From: Laguncularia racemosa
Lineage: Eukaryota > Streptophyta > Magnoliopsida > Myrtales > Combretaceae
Assembly (NCBI GenBank): GCA_037954665.1
Contig: JBBMOL010000057.1
Coordinates: 1,984,001 to 2,048,000 of the forward strand
DNA length: 64,000 nt
Direction of reading: 5' to 3'
Below the pieces are notes generated by a model. The model was not told the origin of the DNA. It worked only from the letters and a program-made list of their open reading frames with translations, and did not search any database. Shown here one piece after another: positions 37,401-48,200 of this stretch. Every line of letters begins with the position of its first letter. Position 1 is the first letter of the stretch. The position numbers were made by a program, and so were the translations under genes.

Positions 37401-39211
37401 GGCGGAATTGGTCCACTTATGACAAAGAATTTTATTCGGTGGTGCGTGCTTTGAAGACCTGGGAACATTACCTAGTGGGCAAGGAATTCGTGCTATACTC
37501 CGACTGTGATGCTCTTAAGCACTTGAATAATCAGACCAGGATTAGTAAGGACATGCATGCATGGTGGATTCAATTCTTACAGAAGTTCCCGTTTAAACTT
37601 AAACATAAATCGGGAGTCTACAACAAAGTCGCAGATGCTTTGAGTAGGCGAGTCAGTTTGTTGGTGACACTTCACACTGAAGTGGTGGGATTTGAGCATA
37701 TGAAAGATCTATACGTAAGTGATAACGATTTTAAGGATGCGTGGGCGTTGTGTCGGGACAAACAACCTAGCAGTGATTTCTATATTTATGATGGGTTCCT
37801 TATGAAAGGAAATCAACTTTGTATTCCAGAGTCTTCTCTGAGGGAGAAGCTAATCCGTGATTTGCATGGTGGCGGATTGGCAGGTCATCTGAGCAGAGAC
37901 AAGACCATTGCAGCAGTCAGCACTCGATACTACTGGCCGCACTTGAGGCGTGACGTTGGGAGGATTGTGCAACGGTGTTATATATGCCAGACCTCTAAGG
38001 GTCAGGCCCAAAACACGAGCCTCTACACCCCACTCCCCGTTCTTGAGAACATATGGGAGGATTTGTCCATGGATTTTGTCCTGGGATTGCCCCGTACCCA
38101 ACGGGGTGTTGATTCCGTTTTTGTTGTGGTTGACAGGTTCTCTAAGATGGCACATTTTATCCCATGTCGGAAGGTTGCTGATGCTCAGGTCATTGCCAAG
38201 TTGTTCTTCAAAGAAGTGGTACGCCTCCATGGGGTGCCTAAGTCTATTACTTCAGATCGGGATAGCAAATTCCTGAGTCATTTTTGGCGAACCTTGTGGA
38301 TGCTATTTGACTCCTCACTGAACTATAGCAGCACGGCTCATCCACAGACGGATGGCCAGACAGAAGCTACAAATCGCACTTTGGGCAATCTAATTAGAAG
38401 TATTTGCGGTGAGAAGCCCAAGCAATGGGATGTGGCATTAGCTCAGGCAAAGTTTGCTTATAACAGTGCCGTTCATAGGACAACAGGCAAGTCCCCATTC
38501 TCTATTGTCTATACCAATACTCCTAACCATGCTGTGGATTTGATCAAGCTTCCAAGAGATACGGCGTCTCACACAGCAGCTAAAAACCTAGCGGATAGTT
38601 GGCAGCAGGTTACATCTGAGGTGCGGGCGAAAATTGAACAATCTAATGCTAAGTACAAAGCTGCAGCTGACAAGCATCGCCGACGACAAGTGTTTTCAGT
38701 GGGTGATCAGGTTATGGTATTCTTAGGCAAAGAACGGTTTCCTGTTGGCAAATACAGCAAGCTTCAACCTAAAAAGTATGGTCCGTATAAGATCGTGCAG
38801 GCAATCAATGATAATGCTTATGTGGTCGGTTTACTAAACACCATGGACATTTTAAAGACATTCAATGTCGCTGATATCTTTCCCTTTTTCCCCGACGATG
38901 TGGCATTATATCCTACAGAGAACTCGAGGTCGAGTTCTTCTCTGGTGGGAGAGAATGATGGAGGGGATACAAGAAACGATCATACGGTTGGGAGCACGGG
39001 TTCTGCGCACGGCCGGAAACACGGCCGTGCCTTAGACCGTGTATGCGCAGATTCGTCTTTTCCTTTTTATAATTTTAGGAGAGTATATAAACCTTTTTGT
39101 AGTGATGTTAGGGTTACGTCTTATTTTATTCTTGAAATACATTTCGTGAGAGACTTCTCGCCTTTAGTGATTGTGCACAACCATTGTTTGTTTGAGAGAT
39201 TCATTCGTTGA
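34415..39211 (+). pseudogene. Ty3/gypsy gag-pol polyprotein; gag N-terminus broken, pol open
   Basis: The frame starts ATG at 34415 (MSGDGSLGGG). It has stops TGA at about 34481, TGA at about 34625 and TAG at about 34805, all before the Gag core; from 34862 it is open to TGA at 39209-39211. Domains in order: Gag core (34862 to about 35330), zinc knuckle CYRCNQPGHRSNEC (35539-35580), protease VDSGSCENIIG (about 35807-35840), RT with VVYFDDILIYSK (about 36865-36900), RNase H (37306-37335; EVDCNASG where the sister copy has EVDCDASG), integrase zinc region with CYICQ (about 37860-37990), and integrase core DFVLGLP, TSDRDSKF, GQTEATNRT (about 38070-38375). The tail crosses the polypurine tract and runs 256 bp into the 3' LTR. 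No chromodomain was seen. Confidence 0.93.
38944..38955 (+). other. polypurine tract of the nested gypsy element
   Basis: GGTGGGAGAGAA directly before the 3' LTR, identical to the tract of the 13851-19596 element. It is translated as part of pol (LVGEN). Confidence 0.9.
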
Positions 39212-39249
39212 GTGATTCTCTAAGCTTTCTACGCTAACTCGCTACGTCA
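38956..39249 (+). repeat. 3' LTR of the nested gypsy element (294 bp, contracted form)
   Basis: TGATGGAGGGG...CGCTACGTCA. It has a single CACGGCCGTG unit between the arms TCTGCGCA (39002-39009) and TGCGCAGA (39044-39051), which form a hairpin. In the 5' LTR the four extra units sit inside the loop of this hairpin. Confidence 0.95.
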
Positions 39250-39875
39250 CACCTCTGCCTTTGCCAACAAACTCTTCAACTTTCCCTTTATAATTGGACC
39301 CCCCCTTCACTTGAAAAGCTTTCTCTTCAACCTTCTTAATAGACCTTTTTAATCTATCTTCATGAGCTATCAAAAAACTTATTAATTCATCAAAAGTATA
39401 GGTAGATAGGTCTTTGGACTCTTCAATTGCAGCAACAACATGATCAAAGTTTCTTGTTAAACTCCTCAAAACCTTACTTAAAATTGTCTCATTGCTTATG
39501 CCTTCACCATATGTCTTCATCTAACTGATGATTTTAGACACTCTAGACAAATAATTTTGCACGGATTCCTTTTCTTGCATTGACAACAATTCAAAATCAT
39601 GGCGAAGAGATTGCAACTTCACCCGAATTACCTTCTTATCACGCAAATACTCTTGCTTTAATATCTCCCACGCCTCTGTGGAAGTGTTAGTTGCTGCAAT
39701 TCACGGAAAAATTTCGTCATCAATAGCTTGCTGAATAAAGAATAAAGCCTTTGCATCCTGCTTGCTGCCATGGGGTGGAGGTCTTGCAATTTCTTTGTCT
39801 CTCCCTCACTTTACTTTGGCTTTTCGTGGAAAAGGATCGAACCTGAAAAGTTTTTTTTTTTTTTTTAATTTGCTT
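39250..39875 (-). pseudogene. Ty1/copia gag, N-terminal part, with stops
   Basis: The minus strand encodes a copia-type Gag (UBN2 family). It includes the blocks EAWEILKQEYLRDKKVIRVK, QSLRHDFELLSMQE and LSKVLRSLTRNFDHVVAAIE. Stops lie near 39702 and at 39522-39524, both fitting C-to-T change. It continues across the gypsy insertion into the zinc knuckle below 33829. A T tract at about 39851-39866 lies between gag and the LTR. Confidence 0.85.
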
Positions 39876-40046
39876 TGATACATGCCAAAAGAAAAGATAT
39901 TTTTTTTCATATTTATATTGCTAGAACAATAACAAGAATGCTAGAAATAAGGAACACTAACCCATGAACTAAAAGATAAAAACAAACTCAATAAACAAAT
40001 ATTCCTAATAATAAGCAACGGTAAATTTTGAATTAACCAATCAACA
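39876..40046 (-). repeat. copia 5' LTR
   Basis: 171 bp, TGATACATGCC...CCAATCAACA. Aligned with the 30361-30543 LTR it has small indels and many substitutions, so the copia insertion is older than the gypsy nested in it. Confidence 0.85.
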
Positions 40047-40354
40047 GAAATGCCCTCAATTAATGAACCGATCTCAAGATCCATTTGCTGCCTTGGCTAC
40101 ATGGGTTCTTAACCTCTTTGTACATCCAACTGATCGTTTATGCTCCAAGTACATCGGTTATTTTGACCCAGCACTCGATCGGGGCTCTCGTCATGACTGC
40201 AATGGGCAAGGAGGCAGACCCGGTGCACCTCATTCCGCCGGCAGTTCTGACCGTCAATTTAACTCCATCCCCCGATTTTATGAGTGCTCATGGAATTCCC
40301 AATGGTGGATGCCTAAAGTTGATTGTACAATCTGAACTCTACAAATACAGTTAG

Positions 40355-41625
40355 CATCAATACTTCAGGAATCTTAATGTTTTCAAGATTTGAAATTCAC
40401 AAGTCACAAACAGTGGCAGACAATGAACTGGAACGTCCCTTGCTACTTGCTAGTACTGAGCAAGATAAAAACTACTTTATCTTTGTTAGAGAACTAGAAA
40501 AATTCAGTGAAAAAAAATGCAAATACCAAGTTAATTACCTTCGTGCTCCTTGCGCTGGGCTTTTTCCGTCTAATCTTGACCACATTCTGTGGATCCACTT
40601 GAAAAGCGAAGGATGTTTTAATTTTCTTTAGAAGTTATAGTCACTTTAAGATTATAAAGATGGAATATCGACGACAGATGAGATTCTTTAGAGAAACTTT
40701 TCAAAGCTTTTGTTTTCCAGCCTTGTGTCAAACAAGGATAAATATTGTTTTTCTGCTTAGTTGTTGTGCAAGAAATTAGCTCCTCGACAGACAGCTAGGC
40801 TGGAATTAGATAAGTTCAATTGCAGTGAAAAAGATCTAAAAGAAAATAAAGAACTGGAGATTAGATGGGTTCAAATGTTTTAATTTATTTAATCTAAAGA
40901 GAAAAAGGAGAGATGAGGAAAAGCTTTTCAAGACCAACTTCAAAGACTGATTTTATGACTCTTAGGATGTTCTTTGTAGTTTTAAGCCCATGTTGGAGTT
41001 GATTTTGCAGTACTGCATGGATAGCTTGAAATTTCATCTGTACGTGTCATCTGAAAATGGAAATCCGTGTTAATTTGCATTTTTTTTCAGATCCATTTAA
41101 TTTTGTTTGAATTATTTATTTTTTATCTCCATCTTATTTGTATTTTATTTATATTTAATCTATATTTGTTTGAAAACTAATATTTAAATAAACATCTAAT
41201 TTTTATCTAATTCAAGATCACACTAATAGATTTCATAGTTTGAGAAGTAAATTATTTTTCCAGAATCCAAAAAAAAAAAAAAACAAACCTAGCTCAGTAA
41301 GATTTTAGTGCCACTCTTAGAAAATATTTTTTAAACCGACAATTAATTACGAGGATAAATTCAAAATGATACATATAATTGTATTTATTGTTTAAATTTA
41401 TTTTAAAAATGAAAGAAAAAAAAGTATTAAAAATAAAAAAATAATAATTTAAATTTGTTATAATTTCGTAATAAATGTGATCCATGCCGCCTATCTTATC
41501 AACTAAAAGAACAGTGATTCCATAAATTAAACTAAATCAACCTCAACACTGACGAACTACTAAAACGAAGGAGAAAAGGTTGCTATATCTCCATTATTAT
41601 ATTCTACAAATTCAAGAAAACGTAG
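40355..41625. other. 3' flank of lipase pseudogene and intergenic DNA
   Basis: Up to about 40650 it is similar to the 3' flank of lipase copy 2 (shared GACAATGAA, CCCTTGCTA and CACATTCTGTG words). Beyond that it is AT-rich with no coding similarity. The last ~100 bases are the likely 3' UTR of the LEA_2 gene on the minus strand. Confidence 0.55.
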
Positions 41626-42276
41626 TCAACAATGGAACCCTAAAACTGAACCATCACTTGCCCCGACATTAATTCTACAATCCGATTCACTTTTTGCATG
41701 GTACGTGAAAAAATGCAGAAACCTAACCCTGCCTTTCATCACCATCTTCGACTCCATTTCCAAGCTAGGCCCCACCCTCGTCCCCCCACCTAATCCTCCT
41801 GTCAAACCATCCGTCACCGGCACTGGCTCCGGCGCCTCCGTCGCTATCGCAACGTCCACGGGGAGAGACTGAACGGTGAACGTGGCAGACACGTACTGGA
41901 TCCGACCTGAATCGATCTTGCCAGCTGGTATGAAAATGATACCAACCTGGTGGTTGGCGTAGAGGAGCTGGAGGTTGCTGTCGAAGTGAGAGAATCCGGA
42001 GAAGCGGTTGGGGTTTTTGACGGAAGCGTAGAGGGAGAAGGTGAAGGTGGCGAGAGGGGTGGTGGAGTTGGCGGTAGAGGTGGTGGAGAAGGAAGGGAGG
42101 TGGATGGAGAAGGTGGTGATGACGGGGTTTTGAGGGCGGAAGAGAGTGTAGAAGAGAAGGAGGAGTGTGAGGATGAGTAAGATGAGGAAGGTGGTGGCTA
42201 TTATGCATGAAGTACAGTGGCGGCGCTGGTGGTGTCTTTGTGGTTCATCACTTGGTTGTGGTGGTGTTTTGGTCAT
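41626..42276 (-). CDS. LEA_2 / NHL-type (NDR1/HIN1-like) membrane protein
   Basis: A single-exon ORF of 216 residues. It has a basic, His/Pro-rich N-terminus (residues 1-22) and one strong membrane span (about 24-46, ATTFLILLILTLLLLFYTLF). A LEA_2-type beta-sandwich region follows (about 70-200), with the family pattern F-S-L-x-A-S-V-K-N-P-N and later IFIPAGKIDSGR. This is the usual layout of plant LEA14/NHL proteins: cytosolic tail, single anchor, domain outside or facing the membrane. Members are linked to stress, pathogen response or membrane contact, but no specific role can be assigned. The length fits the family, and no introns are needed. Ser/Thr-rich residues 55-75 form the linker. 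The GC-rich sequence makes long false ORFs in other frames. Confidence 0.85.
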   Translation of the reverse strand: MTKTPPQPSDEPQRHHQRRHCTSCIIATTFLILLILTLLLLFYTLFRPQNPVITTFSIHLPSFSTTSTANSTTPLATFTFSLYASVKNPNRFSGFSHFDSNLQLLYANHQVGIIFIPAGKIDSGRIQYVSATFTVQSLPVDVAIATEAPEPVPVTDGLTGGLGGGTRVGPSLEMESKMVMKGRVRFLHFFTYHAKSESDCRINVGASDGSVLGFHC

Positions 42277-45200
42277 GTTTTGATGTTGGTCTCAGTGGGT
42301 GGGAAGTTTGTGTTCCAAGTGGAAGAGAGCTACCATACATCTGGATCGATGGATATTCAAATTCCAAGGATAATAGGCTAATGTTATGTGTATTAGTTTT
42401 TTAATAGATGCATGGGAAATTGGCTAAAAGAAAAATCCATGGCTGGATATAGAATTTTTTTTTTTTTTTTTAAGAATAATTTTTAAAAATTTAAAATCAA
42501 AATCTATCTTATAATCTTTATAAAATCACATTAAAATATATATTTTATAAGATCTATAAATTTCATCTCATAAAACTTATGAGATTTTTTTTCTTATAGT
42601 AATTTAGAATTAAATTATTATAGTTATTTATACATAAAATATTGTATTTAAATCATATATTAATATCAATTAATGTAATTTTGACAAATTTCAATAAAAG
42701 CATAATAATAAAATTTAAGAAACATAAACCATGATATTATTTTAAAACTATTAGAGTGAAGATTTAAAATAAATTTGATTATTTGATCTAGTATTTGACC
42801 TGAAATAATTGGTTATAAGTCAAATTAATATTATTAAATTTTTATTAAATCTGTTAAATTAAATTATATATATTAATAATATCACATAGATATCAATCTA
42901 TGATATTCTATATATATTGACAAATTATGACTATCCTCAAAACTTACGACCTATATAGTAAACAAAACATAGATTTCGAGTATGTTGAAACTATATAACT
43001 TTTTTGGATTTAAAACATATGCCGCAAGTACAATAATCTATTTATTCAGATCCATCTTATCCTAAGAATTGATACTGGTCGCATGCATATATATTAGTGG
43101 CGGGAAAAGCTAAGAGGACAAGACATGGCTTAGCATGTACATGTGAGGCAAAGAGTCAGAATCACTAGTCAGTCCTAGTCTTCTGTAGGATCCGACGTTA
43201 GTGAAGAGTTTTTGTCTACATGCAATGATTGCAATGACAAAAGAACTTTTCAGTTCTACCATACTTCTAGTGGGAAATCTCCTCGTGGATATTTTGCCAA
43301 ATAGGTTAAATTGGTAAAGAAAATTATGATAATATCATTGGAATTGTTTATATCCTCCTTAAATATTATAAAAAAAAAAGTAAAATTATGATAAGAAATT
43401 AAATCGTGGTAAGTTTTCCAACTTTTTTTTTTTCTTATTCATACGTGGATTAAAGAATATGGACATGTCATAGGTGATGTTCATAATCACCTTACTTTTC
43501 TAAGTGAAGTAAGTAGTAGTATTAATAGAAGTTTTACTTCAAAATTTTGATAGGTGTTGTGAAGAAAATTTCTAACTTTAAGTTTGTTAAAATGATTTAA
43601 AATATATATATATATATAGCTGGCCAAAAAGTTATATAATGATATTTTGTTGAAATTTCAACAGGATAAAAATTAAAAAAAAAATCAATTATCTTGAAAA
43701 TTTGATACGTCCCAACGCTATGGTAAAAACAAGAATGCTAGTGGAAATTTATAGGGATTGGAAAAAATTGGAGGCAACTTATCTCATTGACATTGGGATA
43801 AGTACATTGGAATTTTTCTATATTCATAACAAAATTTAATTAAATCCTTCGTATGTTTTAGCTAATGATTTAAAATTCCTTTATGTTTGCAAGAAAATTT
43901 AATTAATTCTTTTATACTTTAAATGGATTATTGAAACTCTATGTTTATATTATCATATCATGTGAACCTCTATAAAGAATGCAATATAGTGAAAGAAAGG
44001 AATTTAATTAGTGCAATACCATAAATGTAAGTATCGCTTGAATCGTGAAAGAGTTAATTGAATATTGACATAAACCTAAGAGATTTTAATGATTTAATTA
44101 AAATATAAAGGAATTAATTGATTTTTGACATAAAAAGACTATTAGGGTAGTTTTCTCTTGTTTAATATTCCACCAAAATTTGCTAATTTTTCTTCTCCTC
44201 TATTTTGCTTCCCTTTCTAGGCATAGTGTAAGTATTTAAATGTGATTAATGGTGATATCTTTAAGACAAAACCACCAAGAGAGTATTTTGGATCTTAAAA
44301 AGCAAAAGATTTCATATGTATGGTTACGGTGATTCTCATCTATATACTTAATAATTTAAAGTAAAGGGTGCTTTATGGTTGAATTAAGATATGAAAAAAT
44401 GGCCTCCTTAACATCCTTACTTATTTCGTTTCTTATTGAAAATGACATCATAAAGAACTACTAATAAAAAATAGAATCCCCTAATAAAATAAAACAAAGG
44501 CATTATAATAATTTGACCCCCCCTTAGTTTTGAAAATTAATAAATCATTTATTTATATTAAATTGTAGACTAAGTCTTGCATCGAGACTAAGCCTATGGT
44601 CTTCTAAAAAGTGATTATGTCTCTTCCCCATACAAGTTATTGTGGGCCCTCACTTTATTTCCCTTCCTAATAAATGAAAAAAACACAAAAAACCTTAACC
44701 TCTTTACTTTAGTATTGAAGAGTCTAAAGAGACGATGAGCAAGAAAGGATTTGTGAGGTGAGAACATATCCCCCTTTCTCTTTCTATGGTTTCTAATATC
44801 AATTTAATCCCTAAGTACAAATTCTCGATTGTTCACAACCTAAAAGATTTGTAGACAAGAGATAATTAGGGCTAACAAGAAATCTTAAAGGATTTCTTCA
44901 ATTCTTTGATACAGTAAGTGGTTCTAGCTTTATTATGTTATTAGGAGGGAACATAAACTATTTATGTTGTATTTTCAAGGAAATTGAATTAGTTGATTGT
45001 GATTTTGGTATTGTGGGTTACATAAGGGTGTTAGTGTGGTTAGACACCTAATTCAATCCAAGGTAAGGATTTTTAATCTCTTTGTTATGTATTTTGATCA
45101 TGGAAAATATGTAGGATGTAGGTTTTGAATCATATTATAAATTTTGGAGTAAAGATTCATGAAATTATGTTTTGGTCTCTAAGATTTAATAAGTGTTTAA

Positions 45201-48200
45201 TCATATTACGTAATTAGAAGTATATGATGTATTGAGATTTAATCCTTAGGAATCATTCAAGGTTGAATCAACTTAATCCATAAGCCTATAGATCCTTGAT
45301 CCCTCTACCATTATAAAAAAATTGAGTATAGGTAATTAGAAGTCTTAATGGATTTAATTTAAATTGAGGTTTTAATGGATTTAAGTTGGATTGTGATATA
45401 TAAATTACAATTGGTTGTTATTAACATATTGTGAAATCAAAGAGGGTGTTTGTTGTGTTTATTGATTATATGTTGCTATTGTTAAGAGGAAGTTTTATGA
45501 AGAAGGTTTTTATTAAAAAAAAGTTTGATTTATAAAGTTAGATATTTCTCTTTGAAAGGTGTGCTTGAAAGATAATTAGCCACCTTAATGAAGATGATGA
45601 TGATGATTATATTAGTAATACACTAAATAAGACTAGTGGTGTCATATAAATATGTATATATAATGCACATTGTTACGTAATAGTAAGTGGATAAATAGTA
45701 ATAGCAATAGGTAAAATAACAAATATATAAAAAAAGAATAGTAAGATGAATTTAGATTGATCATAATAATAAAATGAATAATATGTAAGTGTAATATAGC
45801 TTTGACCTATTGTGGTCTCTACACCCAAGATAGAATAAGAAAATTGAATAATCCGGTTCAAAGACTTTTAGCATGTTCTATAATGGGGGATAAGCAAGTG
45901 TACTTAGAATTATTTTTGGGTCAAAAAATTATTCTATGAAAAAACTTAGTGATATCAGAAGTATTTACAACATTGGGTTTTGATCAAAAGACTACTCGTG
46001 TTTTTTATTCTATTTAGGGGAGTTTTGTTTATGATGCTAAGAAGGCTAAACATGTTTCTAGAGGATAATGTAATTCTAACCGACAAAAGGTTCTTATTGT
46101 AAAGAGTAGATAGCAAGGAATTAGTTAAATAGACAACACTCCTTTCATTTCAAATATTGCAATTATTGATGTTAAATCTCTATAAATTCATATGTAGTTA
46201 TTTTAGCAGTTGTTGTCTTTTGCTTTATATTCTGTTTTATTTTATATACTTTCCTTTTGACAGTTATTTCATACTTATAACCATTTTAGTATAAATAGTA
46301 GATGTATCTTACTAGGAGGACAACTTAATGAAAGATATTTCTATTTTCCTTATTGATTGAGTTCTTTCATTTTAATATTTCATTCTTATCAATTCCATGG
46401 CAAACACGTCATTAATTTTTTATGTGCGTTATATCAAATAAAGAAGTGTAGTTCAATCATTTTTTGTGTGTTATATCCAACAAAGGAGTTGTCCATACAC
46501 TTTACTTTTATTACATCCTATCTAAAAACCCATAAGTCCATCATTATCCATGAGATCTAATGGTTGTTTTCCTTAGACTCGATATTGTATGGCTCCATAG
46601 ATTGACGCATCCTAGTGATTTCCCTCTTAAGTACATCACAGTTTCTAGGTTTGGACCATTTGTGAATAAATAAGTTAAAATTAGCAAGAGGTTTAAATTC
46701 TTTAATTTAAACCCTTAAGAATTTGATCAAAACCATAGCTCTAGGTTATGATTTTAGTTCTAGTTTTAAGTATCAATATGCAGTGACTATGAAAATACAC
46801 ACATACATACATACATGTATATATTGTGATGAATCTTTTAATTTGTTGAATACAGTTACTTAGGGATTAGGAACATGATCATTTTCTTGTTGCTTCATAT
46901 GCATTAAGGTTAGATAATAATGAACTTAATGAAATGTGAAACCTTGACTACTTACTACTTATACTTGGAAAATGCCAAAAAGATCCAAGACAAATAAGTG
47001 ATTTGGATATCTACCAATGATTGAATGCAATATGATTAGCCATTGAGCAAGTTGTATCAAAGAGATCTGATTAGTTAGGTGTTGATGTTATCAGTAGGTT
47101 ACTAATCATGATAACATTGTAAACTAAGTTAAGGTGTTTAAAAAAAATCTCCCTATGGATCATTCCAGTGGTTATGGAACACTTGCATGAATACTTGTAA
47201 TGGACTGACACACTATAATAGTTGATTCATTGTTGTAATGGGGACAATGCAATCTTTGGTTTTGGTTTCGGTTTCAATTTTGTGTAAGTACATATGATTT
47301 GGGAGCCATGAGTTATTAGAGCTAGAATGTCAAGACTATGCTGCTTGTCTTTTTTATTGTTTATTGCATTAGATTTTAGTCATATATGAATATCTATTGT
47401 TTGTTACACATGTGTACTTGTGGTGGCCATGAACTAGATAACAACTCACCCCTTCAAGAATTTTTTTTTTTTCCCGATACAATAGGAGTTAGTATTATGA
47501 ATTTTGTCTCATAATGTGGGATCGAGTTTAATACAAGTGCATAGAAGAAGGTTACACATACATTGTGATAGTTTAGTTATATTATACTAATTCATCAATT
47601 GTGTTAAAGTTTTCTGAGTTATACAATATTGAAGATTGAAAATTTTAATGTGAGACATTGCAAATTTAGATCAATTATATATATTATGGATATTAAGTGG
47701 CTTTGAGCCTTAGCATACTAATGATGTGTGGTATGAATATGTGACAAACTACTCACATCCTTTGGTTTTAAGATGTGACAAACTCAAATAGAGAAATAAA
47801 AGTGCATAATCTAGATGAGGGTCAAGATGCATAGGGGAAGAGTAAAGTATCTTACAGAGATACAATTACAATCAAATATACCCAAAGCACACAAGGCAAT
47901 CTTCTTCATAGAGTAGTTTTGATAAGGAAAAGCAAGACTAAAAGGATTAAAAAAAAAAGGTATTAGGGGCCATAACTATTTCCTTCTTGAAATTAATAAA
48001 GAAAGAGCTTAAAGCACCATTGTAGAACACCCAAATTATTAATTACATAAGAAATCAATAAGGCATCAATATCTAAACTCAATATTGTAAATCTTTGAAA
48101 AGTAGCGGGAGGTTTCTCTATAATATTCATAGGGTTGGGATATTATATGGTTAATTTTGAAAGTTAAAATGACACTAAGGAGCATAGTTAAGACCGTGTC

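Larger units (their letters stand above)
33829..39249 (+). mobile_element. complete Ty3/gypsy LTR retrotransposon, 5421 bp, nested in copia
   Basis: 5' LTR 33829-34380, primer-binding site 34383-34394, gag-pol, polypurine tract 38944-38955, 3' LTR 38956-39249. The target duplication is CACCT (33824-33828, 39250-39254), and joining the flanks restores the copia gag frame (KGRG then FHSHSYGSGRG on the minus strand). It has the same domain order, PBS and PPT as the 13851-19596 element. Its pol is the best preserved in the window: 1449 codons without a stop from 34862. Being inside copia, it is the youngest of the three nested layers. Confidence 0.97.
30361..40046 (-). mobile_element. Ty1/copia LTR retrotransposon, interrupted by a gypsy element
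   Basis: LTRs lie at 30361-30543 and 39876-40046 with the target duplication GAAAT at 30356-30360 and 40047-40051. Removing the duplication restores alignment with lipase copy 2 across the site. Without the nested gypsy insert and its duplication, the element is about 4.26 kb. In minus orientation the order is gag, protease, integrase, RT, RNase H, the copia order. It is decayed by stops, frame shifts and a lost protease Asp. The primer-binding site next to the 39876 LTR is not clearly preserved, so the inner LTR edge there is uncertain by about 6 bp. Confidence 0.93.
29599..40354 (+). pseudogene. class-3 lipase-like pseudogene, copy 3, split by nested retrotransposons
   Basis: The 5' part is at 29599-30360 and the 3' part at 40047-40354; together they align along the whole of copy 2. 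Exon 1 starts MTSEWECF but has lost bases, and its donor GT reads GA. In exon 2 there is TAA at 29904-29906, a short deletion near 29998, and TGA at 30067-30069 where copy 2 has CGA. The 3' part lacks about 60 bp after YIGYF, causing a frameshift. The AGHSLGAA motif is still readable. The copia element entered at GAAAT in the codons after LSRATK. Whether the gene died before or after the insertion cannot be told. Similarity to copy 2's 3' flank continues to about 40650. Confidence 0.9.

Noticed and set aside
41765..42208. A His/Pro-rich minus-strand ORF and a Gly/Glu-rich plus-strand ORF (41950-42180)
   Set aside because: Both are other-frame readings of the GC-rich LEA_2 gene, whose own frame has a membrane span and a family domain.
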